DNA of 64,000 bases from Neckera pumila (GCA_963969595.1 OZ018408.1:24301823-24365822), one strand, 5' to 3'; shown: positions 36,080 to 49,440, numbered from the stretch's first letter. The notes: generated by a model not told the origin, from the sequence alone. Numbers and translations are program-made.

Positions 36080-36425
36080 TGAAAAATCAGTAGCCGTCGG
36101 ATGAGACTAACAAAACCTAAGACTATCTTTAACTGCCATGCAATGTGAGTAAAAAAAATAACAGCCATGCAATTTGAAAAGAAAAGAAAACCCCCTTCAA
36201 AAATCAACAGCCTTGCAATTCAAAAAGAAAACAATAACTATAAGATTTGACTTGAGAAAAAAAATATGAAAAATGAAAAATCAACAGCCATGCGATCTAA
36301 AAAGAAAACTTTACATCCCTTCTCAAAAATAAACAACCATGCAATTCAAAAAGAAAACAATACCAACCCTTGAAAAATCAATAACTGTGCAATTTGAAAA
36401 GAAAACAAAAGCTATGTGATTTTAT
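36080..36425. repeat. Degenerate tandem repeat, unit about 50-75 bp
   Basis: Blocks like AAAAATCAACAGCCATGCAA, followed by 'ttcaaaaagaaaacaa', recur at about 36085, 36160, 36203, 36278, 36330 and 36382 with variable spacers. The array continues directly from the dispersed repeat to its left. Confidence 0.7.
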
Positions 36426-38274
36426 TTGAATTGAAGAAGAAGCTGTTAGTATCTGCGCTTGACTGTCCTATGACTTTCTTGGTAGCAATAAAGTTTATCA
36501 GCAAAATGATCCCACCTCTCAAAATTCCATTTTAATTTTATGCAATTTCATTTTTTTAAGAGTAATTCATTAATTTTGATTATAATTGTAGATTTCAAAA
36601 AGGGTTTACATTATATCTAAATAACTACATCATCAATTGTGAAGGTTTAAGAGACCATAGTTGAATTCACTTATTAATGCTACATTGCAACCACACTAGA
36701 AAACTTAATAGCAGAGAAGCTGACAATTCTAACAAGGAAGAAAGTTGAAGAAAAACCTCCTACACCTCCACAGCAAGGTGAAAAAAAATAGAACATCAAA
36801 TTTAAACATAGGTTATTTAAAATATTTTTTAAACTTAACATTTTGAAATTCATTTTAAAAAAAGAAATGACAAGAATTTTCTTTAATGTAATATGAATAA
36901 TAATTGTTTATATACAACACTGATGATTAATTTAAATCATTTTATTACCATCTTGATATTTGATGTATTGAATGGACAACAATTTATAAGAGTTGTTGAA
37001 TCAAAGTACTTAATATTTTATTTAATTTATTACAATACCTAAAGAACATGTTTTGGGGGTGGTATCATTGTACATCTCCAACAATATTTGTAAAAAGATG
37101 AATATTGAAAAAAATAGACACCAAAAACAATGTACATTTCAAAGTTCATACTCATGTTACCAAAGAAGATATATAATAATTGGAAGTTACATCTGATTTT
37201 TATCTTATGAAAGATTCATTGATCATGATAATTTCTAATCATTTAATTAGTTATATATTTTTCAATTTAAAAAATATTATATATTATGACATGCACTTAT
37301 TACTGATATATTGTTTTATATTATTTAAAGACATTCAACTATTGAACTTAACTAAAATATATTTGATTTTATATTAGTTGTTAATCAATATGAAAGAATG
37401 ACTATCTTATTTTAAATGGATTTTGAATTTATTTGCAGAATTTTCATAAAGATTATCTTCTTTTTTGATATATTACTGACGATCAATATGTGTGCAATCA
37501 CAACTTTGAACTTGTTGTAATGATTGTTTGAGAAGCTATTGAAAAGGTATAGAAATTTAGTGAAATTAATACTTCCTCTATCTCAAAAAAATCTTCTGCT
37601 TGGACTATATGTTTGGGATTTTTTTGTTGAAAATAACATTACTTATTTCAACCCATTTTGACCATAAGTAGAGTCCAACGCACTCTTATTGTCCTAAAAC
37701 TTTGAGTTTTGTAGGCCTTTTTAAAGTGCAGTATTAAACTTATTTGCAATAAAATTAAAGGGAACCAGAAGATCATTTTGGGACAAGGAGGGAGTACAAG
37801 ATTTTATTAATATAACTATATTTATTCAATGCTTAAACATATTATTCTACAAAGAAAAAAATAATGATTATTGCCATGAATTTAGGGATCTTGTAGGATT
37901 TATTTTGGATGAGGCACAATAGCAAATGGAGTTAGTGGACAATGTCACTGTGCTAGATGATATTGAAGATGGAATTGCATGTCCTACCTCGAGTCCTACC
38001 TGGTTGGTGGAGAGTGATGGTAAGGGCACCGCAAAAATGCATCTGCTCCTATTTATATTCAATTGGTTTACAGTGACCAATGCACACAATAGTCTTTTAG
38101 TGTAATTCTAATTATTGATACACTTCTTGTGTTTCATGTGAAACGTTTCATGCAGCATAAAGAAATGAAAATCATTTTGGCCAATTATAGTGTGCCATGT
38201 GTGCAAAGTTTATTCTCTAACTACCCTACTATTGCATTTGTATACTTTCTTACATAATCACCTCAAAAGTTGTT
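36426..38274. other. Very AT-rich stretch without genes
   Basis: No supported reading frame or transposon end was recognised in these 1.85 kb. Confidence 0.4.
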
Positions 38275-38480
38275 AGGCTTTGTTTGGACACACAATGTGA
38301 AAGTTTTGTTTTTTCCAAAGTAAAAGCTCAGATAATTGAATTCAATTTTTGAATTCTTAAAAACTTTGAAATTCCATAACTTTCACACCATAGGTCCAAA
38401 TCCCAGGAAACAAACTCCATGCATCCCTTTTTGCAAAAGAGCTTTCTATTGGTATTCATTAGATGACATTTGAGGGCATC
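38275..38480 (-). repeat. Dispersed repeat copy (same family as 49022-49440)
   Basis: It contains 'aaaactttgaaattccataa', 'ctttcacaccataggtccaaat', 'aggaaacaaactccatgcatccct' and 'gagctttctattggtat' in the family order. Non-coding. Confidence 0.65.
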
Positions 38481-39068
38481 GGAGGGCCAATTCAAGCCCA
38501 TTCCTAAATCTGGCCCAATTCTATGAACAGCCGGTATGAAATGTTAGAATTTTTTTTCCAAATATCATTTTAGCAAATTTTTTTATTTTTTATTTTTTGG
38601 AAATGACTTGGCACCATTTCAACCACATCAGCCAGCTGCTTCCACTGCGTTCCCATAGTTTGGAAATGCAAGGGAATTTGTAGTCTTCCAAAGGCCTCAA
38701 ATGTCATCTAATGAAGAACGCCGCTAGACACCTCACCAATTTTTAGATCTCAACATATCAAACATATAAAACAAATAGCCTAATTCACTAGAAAAATAAT
38801 GTGTCTGGCACAACCAGCTACTATGCAATTAGTGTCCTACACAACTATCCTGCGACTTTAATCCTCTCAATTAGCACCAAATCTAACTTAATTGTTTTAT
38901 GTTGTTGTTTTACAGGAATGATACATTGTTTTAGTTGCAAAAAAATCAATCTATAGTTGCAAAAAACGACTAGAAAACAACTAAAAAAAGATTGCAACTA
39001 CAAAATGACCAAAGTTGTTTACTAGCCGCTTTTTAATCGTATACTAGTCGTTTCTTAATCATTTCCTA

Positions 39069-39345
39069 CACTACTAGAAAATTCAGCTTTTCTGTTGATT
39101 TGGTTGCATAGATTTGATTCACTTTTCTATTGATTTGGAGAGTGATTTTTTGATTTGGATAAAAATTAATAGAAAAGTGAACCAAATGAATCCATTTTTT
39201 CATCCAACTTCATCCATTTTAATCTACTTTCATCCAATTTTTCATCCAGTATTTTGCCTTTTCTGTCCAAAATCAATGCTCCCCACTCCCCATTCCCTAC
39301 GCCCTGCTTGTCATTTGCTGCTCCCCGCTCACGTGCTAGCAACGT
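39069..39345 (+). mobile_element. Possible CACTA-type terminus followed by the 'ttcatcca' repeat
   Basis: CACTACTAGAAAA at about 39069 is the classic end motif of plant CACTA transposons. Just inside it, 'ttgatttgg' recurs (subterminal-like repetition), followed by a 'ttcatccaa' block and a GC-rich flank related to 4540-4830. No opposite end or transposase was found, so this is one candidate end only. Confidence 0.4.
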
Positions 39346-40709
39346 TCACTTAACTTCAAGTGGTCATTTGTCTATTTGGTGTCAATACTCTAATGGACAA
39401 AATTTGATCCTCGGCCAATGAAGTGGCCTTGTTGAGTGACACTGGATGTCGTGGTCTGAATTAGGCCTCATATTGGAACGTGATTGGGGCTTGCATGAAA
39501 GAACTGTTGACTAATTGCTAAAAGACTTTTCTGAGCAGCCTAGAATAATATAACGTTGTTTATCAATGAGGCATGGATCTCTTTTGCATCCTTGGAAAGG
39601 AGCCCCCTAGAGTGAACAAAATCATCTAATTGATGGCTCTTCAACCAACCCCAATCGACTTCAATTAACTGATAAGTCTTTTCCAAGCATCTAACAAAGC
39701 ATAATACCTTCCCAACATGCAGAGGACCATTGTCTGGTTATACAATGTTATAAAATTCAAATGGAAGAAGAAGATATTGATAAAATAATAAATTAAAATA
39801 GCTTTTAATGATTTGTGACTTTAGGATCCATGCCTCTAGAAGTTACTCCCTTTATTTATGAATAAGACCATCAGTGTTACCTATGTATTTTATAAAGGAA
39901 ATACGAGTATTATTTAGAAACAAAAGAAGATTGGAAAAATCTTTGGAATGAAAATTGTATTGTAGGATCTTAGTCTTACCATCACGCAAATTACACCAAA
40001 AAAGAGTTTCAAACTTAAATTTTGCACGATCTCTGAGATCCATGTATTCATAATAATTATTTGGTTGTAATCCTTTTTTTTAACCAAAAAAACTATTTTG
40101 TTTCATTGTTAATTGTTAGTGGTTGTATCTCAACTTCAAATTTCAATGAAAATTAGAGAATGTGGAATTTTGTTTGAGCCTTTTAGTGTGATATTTAAGC
40201 TGTGGTTTGATAACTAAAGCACCAAAATTAAAACTTGCATTTGCTAAGGGAAGACTTGTACAACTTGCAATACTATGATCTCTTTTCAATGAAGAAAACA
40301 CCCAAAAAATCAAGAAATCCACCAAATGTTTAAAAACGGTTATTTTCTAAAATCTAAACAATGAGTTTTTGTATTAGAATAACACAAAATAGATAAGTTT
40401 TTTTGAAAAAAAACTAATAATTGCTATTTTATGACCCAAAGATTATTTTTTTTCAAGTGACAATTTGAAATACTATTGGCATGAAGTGGAAAAAAACTAT
40501 AAAATGGCAATTCTTCACCAATATATTCTTCAATAATACCATGATTATTCAAAAACTTGCTCATGAGCTTGCAAATTGTATTCTTAGATTTGTAATGAAA
40601 TCCGCATTCCCAAAACTAATTTGCATGCACATACAAGGCAAAAGTGAAACTGTAGCAGTTGACCAAGACCTCAAAAACTACAATTTGGTTTTAAAGAATT
40701 TTTTAGGAT
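39346..40709. other. No gene recognised
   Basis: AT-rich sequence with short random frames; no supported feature. Confidence 0.4.
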
Positions 40710-41102
40710 TTAACCCTTTAAAGACTGGTTTTGGGTCAAAATTGACACATTTACATTTGTAAGGTTAGATTAGTCGTGAATTGGGAGACGGGCTAAAGCA
40801 GACCGATGTCGGAAATTTCCAACTCCACCCACAAGGACAAAAATCGGGCCAATTTGAGCCTCCATGTGGGCTCAGGGTTGAAATTAGTGATGGTTTTATG
40901 GCTGAAAATGCAACATTTGAAAACAGAGATGCATCATAATAAACTGGATTGTGCTGTAGTTTGCCACAAAATTCACCGCCATATAGTAAACCATTCATCT
41001 CACACCCATTGGTACGATCAGATCTTTGACATGCATCATTTTGCTTCAATCACAAAACGCATTGCCCACCCCCCAAAACAACCATGGTCCTTAAAGGGTT
41101 AA
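40710..41102. mobile_element. TTAA-D element, complete, 393 bp
   Basis: TTAA CCCTTTAAAGACTGG at the left and CCATGGTCCTTAAAGGG TTAA at the right give exact TTAA flanks and inverted ends of about 10 bp plus a looser extension. The interior is noticeably less AT-rich than its surroundings and differs from families A-C. Non-coding. Confidence 0.75.
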
Positions 41103-41322
41103 ACAAGAGATGCTATGAATAATTTGTTTTTTGCTATTTTTAAAGGATGTAACCCAAAAATGGCAATTATAGTGAGTCGTTATCCAAATAAAACTTTGCT
41201 TTCATTAATAAAAACTACATGTATAATAAATATGAAGGAATTGAATAGTAAAGTTATTATTTGAAATGCGAGCAATTGCTACACTCTACTATGTTATATG
41301 GAGTGTACACAAAAATAGAGCT

Positions 41323-42113
41323 TTTACCCCCTAAAGGATTTGATCCATTGTAAAATGGTCAAAATTTTCTGTTTAAGCTAAATTTAGCCTTCTAAATTGT
41401 GTTCAAATAAGAATCTTATATTTTTATTATATGAAATCATGAATTGTATATCATTATGAGAAAGTTCAGTTTGTTTTGTAAAATATTGTAATTAATAACA
41501 TTTTTATTGCAAAAGTTGAACATGAATAAGTAAAAATAGAAAAAGCAATCCAAATAATTTGAATTTTTTCAAAAGGTACAAGTAGAAATAGAGATTAGTG
41601 CAAAAAAATTCAATTGGTTATTTTATTTTTTTCACCTAAAATAGCCAAAGTGAAGACCTTGAAGTCAAATTTGACTATCAAACCAAATTTATCCTCTTAT
41701 TTAATTTGGTATGAAATTTGATATTTTTTGCTAGTGAAAAATGAATTTTCTATTTATGTTGTATTTTTTGATAATTTTGATGAAAATATCAAATTATTGT
41801 GATTTTTTGAAGCTAAAGGTGGAAACCAAATTATATCAATTATAATATATACAGTAAGAATAATTTGTAATTTTTATCATAAATGAAGGATAAAATGAAA
41901 AATATAATTTTATAATTTCAATTTTAAATAAATCTCAAAAAAACAAAACTGAATGAAAAACACATCATCCTATATTATTTGAATTCTAGCACATGGAGCT
42001 TTCAATTGCAATAACTCTTTCAATTTTTAACATTATAGTTATTTTGAAAGTTGTAATTATTGTTGACCAAGGCGCATCCACTTTTATAGATGTGTAGACT
42101 TTTAGGGGCTACT
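41323..42113. mobile_element. Probable diverged TTAA-type element
   Basis: The left end TTTTACCCCCTAAAGGAT and the right end GACTTTTAGGGGCTAC are inverted, but the TTAA has decayed on both sides. The interior is very AT-rich and shows no relation to the better-preserved families. Confidence 0.4.
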
Positions 42114-42513
42114 TGTTGAACGCCTTTGAATCATTCACCTATAAATGTTCTAAACCCTTGTTGACTCTCAATTGAACCAAAACAACATGAAGGAATTCAT
42201 AATACTTTGTTCTACTCAATAGAATTGGATTAGAATGACGAAACACAAAACATATGAGAGTACAATAAAGCTTTAATTTTAATCAATTTGCTTATATTAG
42301 CCCAAAATTTACTCTAATAACTCAGTCTTGGTTAGCAATGTTTTCAAAAAATGTTATGCCACTACTATTTAAGAATGATATGAGTTAAAAAAAAATAAGG
42401 CAAAATATTCAATAATAAGATCATTGGAATAAGGCACAAAATTAGATAAAAGTATCCGCAAATTTATAATTCACATACAATATTCTCATTCCATTCTTAG
42501 ATTTCACCTAAGT

Positions 42514-43834
42514 CCAACTCCTAAAGTCCCCATTGTCTCTACAAGGAACAAGATGAATTTCGAGCAAGTTCCTACGAACACAATTTTTGGTGAAATTATT
42601 TGGAACTTTTTTGTAAGATAGAAAACTTATTAGCTTTTTGGGTATATAATTTTTATTCAATCACTGTGCCTTGATATTTGATTTTTAGAAAATAATAAAA
42701 AAAATCCAAAAAAAATTCAATTAAAAAATCTGTTTTTTCTAATCTGAAGATACTTCTTTTCAACCATTTCATCTTTGGGAAAAAAATTGTGTTCTCTGCA
42801 ATTGCACAAAGGTAGTGCATTTTTTTTTTTTTTTTTGAACAGATGGAATAAACCATTACATTGAAAAAAAACGGAATACAAAATAGCCAAGCCACGAAGG
42901 CTGGTCAATGAAGTGATAATCTGAACAAAACAAAAAAGAAAAGCAAAATGGGATTTTGGGCAGGTACCTACGGGTTGAATTTTTGTCCTGATTTTTTGAA
43001 ACTTTTTTGGAAGATAGAAAAATTGCTGAGCTTCATGGGAATATAATATTTTTTTCTATCGGTGCCCGTGAAAAAAGTTATGCCCAAATAAGCTCAAACC
43101 AGGGGATGTAAGGCAGCAAAAAAATTTTGCAAATTTTTTTTTTTTTTTAATTTTTTTTTTTTATATATTGTATTATTGTCTATTTGGTTCTTTGATTCAT
43201 TTCATTTGGATTTGTTATGAAAAAGTTATGGACAATCTTGTTTTTCGGGCACTTAGAGCTTCTTCTTGAAAAAAATAACTTGTAGGATTCATTTTGGAAT
43301 GCAATTTTCTAAATTTTTCAAAGCAAAAATTTCCATGTGGTAGATTTTTTTTTCTAGAACAATCTCATCATTGGGATTAGTGCTTTTTAATTCCATACAA
43401 AAGATATTAATATTTTAGATTTTCCTTCTATCTCATACCTACTTCTATTTAACAATTTTATTAATAATGAAAATTAAGTTTTTTTGGATTTCTTTTCTTT
43501 TCTAGATTCTCAACTCAAATGTCTACTATAAAAATTAAAAGCTCAAAACTCCATAGTGAAAAATATTTAAGTTAAAAATGTTCAAAGTCATAAAATCTAG
43601 TCCCGCAATGTGCTGAAAAACTTGTTTTTTTCACTTTAAACGTAGATATCTTGCAATCTGTGAGGTCAAAAATTCTGAATTTTTTTTCTATGCATTTCCA
43701 TACTAGTTAGGTGTAAGATCCTACAATTAGATGTGAAATAAAAACAATTTTCCGTTTTTTTTACTCTTTGCTATAGAAATGACACTTTTGAGTGTTTTTT
43801 GGCATAAAAATGGACTTGGTCCTTTAGGGATTAA
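42514..43834 (+). mobile_element. TTAA-A material, two overlapping copies interrupted by an insertion
   Basis: A left end (CTCCTAAAGTCCCCATTGTC at about 42518) runs about 150 bp as TTAA-A. It is interrupted at about 42670, and TTAA-A restarts at 'aaaatgggattttgggcaggtacc' (about 42945), continuing to a right end GGTCCTTTAGGGA TTAA at 43831-43834. The interruption contains the poly(T)-led segment at 42819-42920. Confidence 0.65.
42819..42925 (-). mobile_element. Possible LINE 3' tail (minus orientation)
   Basis: About 18 T residues at 42819-42836 are followed by GAACAGATGGAATAAACCAT and 'aaatagccaagccacgaaggctggtc'. Read on the minus strand this is a unique segment ending in poly(A), as left by a 5'-truncated LINE, inserted in TTAA-A sequence. 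No reverse-transcriptase coding is present. Confidence 0.35.
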
Positions 43835-44248
43835 GCCAAATACAATTAAATTTGGCCTAGATATTTGTTGCATCTTGTAGGTATTGGCAGCCTTTAAGTT
43901 GAGCCTTCTATTGTGCAACACGACCTAAGTCGAGGAGAGCATCTCAAATCATTTTATGTGTGAAGACTAGCGGCCATTGGTTCAATCTAGATGATTCATA
44001 GTGAAGAGCCCCAAAGCAAAGACCAAAAGATTTTAAGGTCTTGGAATCGTCTAGGAATCAAAGAACCAAATACGGAGTGGAAAAAATCCAGTCTATCATT
44101 GGGACCTATGATAGTCTGCACCCCTCTAAGGTGATAATGTATAGATTGGGCATAATCCCACACTTCTAGGACACGTGGACAAGGTAGTGCACTTTAGTAC
44201 ATAAAAAAGGTGGATAGTTTACTATTTTTTGGAAATCTCTTCATGGGC

Positions 44249-45215
44249 TTAACCCCTAAAAGACCAAGGCTTTTTTTCTGCCAAAAAACACTCAAAACTG
44301 CCATTTCTATAGCAAAGATTAAAAAAAATTGAAATTTGTTTTTTTGCACATCTAACTATAGGATCTTACATCCAACTAGTATGAAAATAGATGGAAAAAA
44401 ATTCAGAAATTTTGACCCCATAAATTGCAAGAAACTTCTGTTTAAAGTAAAGAAAACAAATTTTTTTGGCACATTGCAGGACTAGATTATTGACTTTGAA
44501 CCTTCTTAACTTTAATGAATTAAGATTCCAAGTGGTGTTGTTAGATAAGTTTGAAGACGGTGAATATAAGGACTACAAATTTCATACCATACAAAGTTTT
44601 GAGCTTTAAATCTTTATGGTGGAAAATTGAGTTGAGAGTCTAGGGAAAAAAATAAACTAAAAACAAATTAATTGTTATTCTTTAAAAAATTATTAAGTAG
44701 AAGCAGGTATGAGATAGAAGGAATATCTAAATTATTAATATCTCTAAGATGGAATTAAAATGCACTAATTCCCATTGGTGAGATTGTTCTAAAAAACAAA
44801 CTAAACCATTTCAATTTATTTTTTTGAAAAATTGAAAAATTTGCATTCAGAAATGATTCTTATAAGTTATTTTTCCAAAAAGATGCTCTTATTGCCCGAA
44901 AAATAAGATTGTCTATAACTTTCTCATAACAAATCCAAATGGAATGAATCAAAACTTTTCATGTAGACAAAAATATAATCTATAAGAATTTTTTTTTTTT
45001 CTAAATTAAAAAATTTTGAGTTCTTTTTGTTGCCCCCTCTCCCCGGTTTGAGATTATTTGTGCATAACTTTTGTTCCCAAACACCAAAAAAATTATATTC
45101 CTACAAAGCTAATCAATTTTTCTATTTTCCAAAAAAGATTAAAAAAATCAGGACATAGGTACATGCCTGCAATCCCATTTGTCCCCTAAAGAGACAATGA
45201 TCCTTTAGGAATTAT
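44249..45215 (-). mobile_element. TTAA-A element, 967 bp, inverted orientation
   Basis: TTAA CCCCTAAAAGACCAAGG at the left and GATCCTTTAGGAATTAT at the right: the left TTAA is exact and the right one has decayed. The orientation is that of 31322-32249. Non-coding. Confidence 0.75.
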
Positions 45216-45536
45216 ATGACTTTAATAGAAATCCTTGTATTCCAATTTTGAGCTTTAAATTCACATTTTTGTGTCAAAAATAGTTCTATCCCCCCTCCTT
45301 TCCCCCAAATGGCCAAGTTAGATGTTCAATCGGGGATTGTTTAAAAGTAGTGAAATAGTTTTTTTTAAATGCAAAAAATTAATCAAAGTTTACAACTACC
45401 ACATGTATCCTCGTTTCAAATTTCATGTACAACTAATATATGGCACAAAAGTTATGAGCAAAAAACAACCTGCCCAAGGCCAAGGGAACAAGAAATAGGA
45501 CAAGTGTTTTTTGCAATCACCTACTTCATATAATTT

Positions 45537-46262
45537 TATCTCTAAAGGACCATAGTCCTTTTGGAAGACAAATGGAATTTTGGATAGGTACCTATGAGCA
45601 AAATTTTTGTCCTTATTTTTGAAATCTTTGTTTTTGAAGATAGAAAAATTAATTAGCTTCAAAAGAATATAATTATTTTTTCAATTAGGTGCCTAGAAAT
45701 AAAAATTATTCCCAAATAAGCTGAAAACAAAGAAGAAGGAACAACAAAAAAACAATTCTAAAATTTGAATTTTTATTTTATTTTTTTTTCTCATCAATTA
45801 TATTTTTGTCTACATGGAAAGCTTTGATGCATTCCATTTGGATTTATTATGAGAAAGTTATGGACAATCTTGTTTTTTGGATGATTAGAGTATCTTCTTG
45901 AAAAAATAACTTATAGGATTCATTTCTGAATGCAAATTTTACAATTTTGCACAAAAAAAAGTTCCACATGATTTAGTTTGCTTGCTAGAACAATCTAACT
46001 ATTGAAATTAGTGCATTTTAAAGATATTAATAATTTACTTTTCCATCTTAGAGATATTAATAGTTTACTTTTTCCTTCTATCTTGTACCTACTTCTACTT
46101 AACAATTTTCTTAAGAATGAAAATAAAGTTTTTTTGAATTATTTTTCTTCCCTAGACTCTCAAGTCAGTTTTCCACTAGAAAGATTTAAAGCTCAAAAAT
46201 TTGTAGTGCACAAATCAAAGTTAGAAAGGTTTAAAGTCAAATAATCTAGTCCAGAAATGTGC
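45537..46262 (+). mobile_element. TTAA-A element, right end lost at a junction
   Basis: It begins TTATCTCTAAAGGACCATAG, follows the 30296-31226 copy through 'catcttcttgaaaaaataactt', and stops at 'cagaaatgtgctga'. There it abuts a left-truncated TTAA-B element. The junction indicates a deletion or recombination between neighbouring elements. Confidence 0.6.
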
Positions 46263-47451
46263 TGAGCTTCTTAGAATTTGCTCTGAATTGAACAGAAAGA
46301 CAATATTTTGACATGTTTTATCAATTTTTTATTTGTAACCGTACAAATTCCATTTAGACATACTAGAGATTACATGGGAAAAGAAAATTGAACAATATCA
46401 TTTATGGATTGAAAGATTATAATGTTTGACCATGAGGTCGTTAAAAATGTAAAAGTGATTTGAAGTCTTTCAATCCTTTTTTCAAATGTCAAATCTAGAA
46501 AATTGGTTGCCAAAAAAATATGAGATTAAGGGTCATAACATGCATAACTGCAATCAATTTGCAACTTCTCAAATTCTACTCTACAATTTTTTTAGCCCCT
46601 AAAGTCCCAAGACCTCTTTTCCATCGAAATCCACTCAAATTATCATTTCTATAGCAAAGAGCAAAAAAAAATTTAAATATTTCTCTTTGCATATTTAACC
46701 ATAGGATCTTGTACTAGACTAATGTAAGAATGTGTGAAAGAAGTTTCAGAAACTTTGATTGTATAGATTGCAAGATATTTGAATTTAAACTGAAGGAAAT
46801 AAGTTTTTTTGCACCTCGCTCAACTACATTTTTTGTCTTTGAACCTTCATAACTTAAATTTTTTTGTTCTATTGATTTTAAATTTCTAATTTTATATGAT
46901 AAGGAACTAAGTTGAGAGTCTAGGAAAAAACTAAAAATACACACTTAGTTTTCACTCATTAAAAAATTGTTAAATAGAAATAGGTTCAAGATTGAAGGAA
47001 AATGTAAATTGTTAATAGCTCAAAGATGGAATTAAAATACACTAGTCTCAACATTGAGATTGTTCTAGCAAGAGATCTTAATCTTGTGAAACTTTTTTTT
47101 TTGAAAAAATTGTGAAAATTGAGGTTAGAAATGAATACTATGATATTTTTTCAAGAAGATGCTTTGATTGCTGGAAAAACATGATTCTCCAAAATTTGGT
47201 ATATTTGAGGCTTATTTCCAAGAGCCCTCAACACTAGAAAATCAAGATTTGCAACACACACTCTTGCACAAAATCATGAATAGAAAAATTGCAATCATTC
47301 ATTTTCAAATCAGATTTTGATGCTAAAACTAGACTTCAAAAAGAATTTTCCACAGATATAAAATGCTAAAACTTGGTAGTAACTTGGTAAGGTTTTAACT
47401 TCAAAATGTTGTCGACACCAGATTTTGGTGCTTCGGGCATTTAGGAGTTAA
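46263..47451. mobile_element. TTAA-B element with a nested TTAA-A insertion
   Basis: The outer TTAA-B copy runs 46263-46590 and 47190-47451, ending GGGCATTTAGGAG TTAA. A TTAA-A copy (46591-47189, minus orientation, starting TTAGCCCCTAAAGTCCC) sits inside it. In the intact copies at 3851 and 48246 the same site reads 'tttttttaaatgaa', so the insertion lies exactly at a TTAA. The right end of the inserted copy and about 20 bp of host element are missing. Confidence 0.7.
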
Positions 47452-47796
47452 TTTTTTTCTTTCCTAGACTCTCAACTTCATTCTTTGTGATAATTAAAGA
47501 AATTCAAAATATGTAGTGCAAAAATTTTAAGTTAAGAGGATTCAAAGTCTTATACACTAATTTGCCATGGTTTAAAAAAAAATATGCACTTCACTTTGAA
47601 TGCACTAATCTTACAATTTATGATGTCAAAGTTTCCAAAATTTCTTCCAAAATTTCTTTCACACATTTCTCATATTACAAGATCCCATGGTTAGATATAA
47701 AAAAAAAAACAATATTCAAGTTTTTTGCTCTTTGCACTAGAAATGACAATTTTGAGCAATTTTGACCCACTCAAAAGGAACTTTAGGAGTTATCCA
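47452..47796 (+). mobile_element. TTAA-A right-end fragment
   Basis: It matches the right third of TTAA-A ('ctagactctcaac', 'agaaatgacaattttgagc') and ends AACTTTAGGAGTTA at about 47783-47796. The left part is missing and it abuts the TTAA-B end. Confidence 0.55.
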
Positions 47797-47799
47797 CAA

Positions 47800-48125
47800 T
47801 TACCCATAGAAATAAAATTTGACTTCTATACCATGTTCATGGCTATCATAAAAACTTGCTCGAAATAGGCTAAGGTAGATGACCCATTTTGACCATTTAA
47901 ACAATTGGATAAATCTAAAGTGTGGAATTTTTTTTCATATATAGAAATAGATTTTAAAAAGGATTCCATAATTTTTCACAATTTTATTTTCCAAAATAAA
48001 ATTATCATAAATTTTCTAGATAAAGAATATGTTCGTTCTATATTAGTCATATAGGTCATACTATTTTCGACCAAAGACTAGTTATTACAAAATCAGGAGT
48101 CGTGTAGCGAATCATAATGTATGAC
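47800..48125. repeat. Dispersed repeat shared with 54515-54800
   Basis: Blocks 'gaccatttaa.caatt', 'catat.tagaaat.gatttaaaaagg', 'attctattcg..ctata' and 'gtagc.aatcataatgt' occur in the same order at 54515-54800. The first part ('ttcatggctat.ataaaaactt') also recurs at 49565-49600. Non-coding. Confidence 0.6.
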
Positions 48126-48765
48126 ATTGCATCACAATTGATCATTAACTCATCTCTACAAGCACAAAAATACAATACCCTATGCTTCCAATAGAACACC
48201 CTATGCTGCCAAAATGGGGGCTGGCCAAAAATGGATCCTCTACCGTAACCCCTAAATGCCCAAAGCATGTTTTGAGCCTCTAGGAATTTGAATAAAAAGA
48301 CAACATTTTGATAAGATTGCCAATTTCTTTTTACTAGTAACTGTACAAATTCAAACTAGACATGTTAGAGATCACATAGAAAAAAAACACATAACAATAT
48401 CACTTATGAATCAAAAGATTACAATGTTTGACCATGAGGGTATTAAAACTAAGAAAATCTTTTGTTTCTCTTTTTGCATATCACATCTAAAAAATTGATA
48501 ATTAAAAAATATGAGGTCAAAGGGCCTAACATGCATAACCCCAATCAATTTATGACTTCTCAAAATCTACTCTAAAATTTTTTTAAATGAATTTCTAATG
48601 TGATTTTTCTTCCAAGATCTAGTGTATTTGAGACTCATTTTGTAACACTATGGAAAGTCAAGATTGCAATGGGTACACTTGCACAAAATCTTGAATAGAA
48701 AAATCATAATCAATCATTTTTAAAATCGGATTTTTGATGCTAATACTATACTTTAAAAAGAACTA

Positions 48766-49020
48766 CACTAAAAATGATATTTAGTGTAGTATGACATTTA
48801 GTGTTTTACCCCTTTACCAGCCATTTTACTTGTCTTCAATCTTTTCCTTTGCAAGTTCATTTTTTTAACGTGTTCTAACACTAAATGTAAACCTTTTCAG
48901 ATTTCAGATTTACCATAGAGCATATTTAGTGTTAGAAATTAGGTTTAGTGTTACTTACTTTTGATATTTAGTGTCAAGGTTCGTAATTAGTGTTGCCAAC
49001 ACTAAATATCATTTTTAGTG
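48766..49020. mobile_element. CACTA-like MITE, 255 bp
   Basis: It starts CACTAAAAATGATATTTAGT and ends with the exact complement, giving at least 21 bp of perfect terminal repeat. Subterminal TTTAGTGT motifs recur many times in both orientations, as in CACTA-superfamily elements. The flanking CTA/TAG extends the palindrome, so a 3-bp target duplication cannot be told apart from the terminal repeat. Non-coding. Confidence 0.8.
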
Positions 49021-49021
49021 T

Positions 49022-49440
49022 AGTGTACCCTGTACTATTGCCACAACCAAAATCATAGTAAAAATAATTTTCTAATTTTCTAATTCATAATAAAAACTTT
49101 GAAATTCAATATCTTTCACACTGTCATTTCAAACGCCACGAAACAAAGCCCATCCACCCCTCCTCGCCAAGGGTTTTCCAACGATACCAAGAATGCAACC
49201 AAAATCAAAGTAAAAGTAATTTTCTAATTTTTTGATCCATAAATACTTTGAAATTCAATAACTTTGGCATTGTATGTCCAAACTTCACGAAACCAAGCTT
49301 GTGCATCCCTCCTCGCGGAGAGCTTTCCGACTGTACCAAGCACGCCACCGGGGGATGCACGGTCCATGAGATCTCAATGTAACAAAACAAACAAACAAAC
49401 AAACAAACAAACAAAACAAACAAACAAACAAACTTAAGGT
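49022..49440 (-). repeat. Dispersed repeat, two overlapping units with (AAAC)n edge
   Basis: Two consecutive partial units occur ('aactttgaaattcaata..tttcac', 'cacgaaac.aagc', 'ccctcctcgc..gagagctttcc') followed by an AAACAAAC run at 49383-49433. Read on the minus strand the unit goes from (GTTT)n through 'ggctttgtttcgtgg' to 'ggcacaaggcacac', as at 63705-63945. Confidence 0.7.

Noticed and set aside
36080..36425. Possible CRISPR-like regular repeats
   Set aside because: Units are degenerate, spacing is variable and spacers are not unique; this is a eukaryotic tandem repeat.
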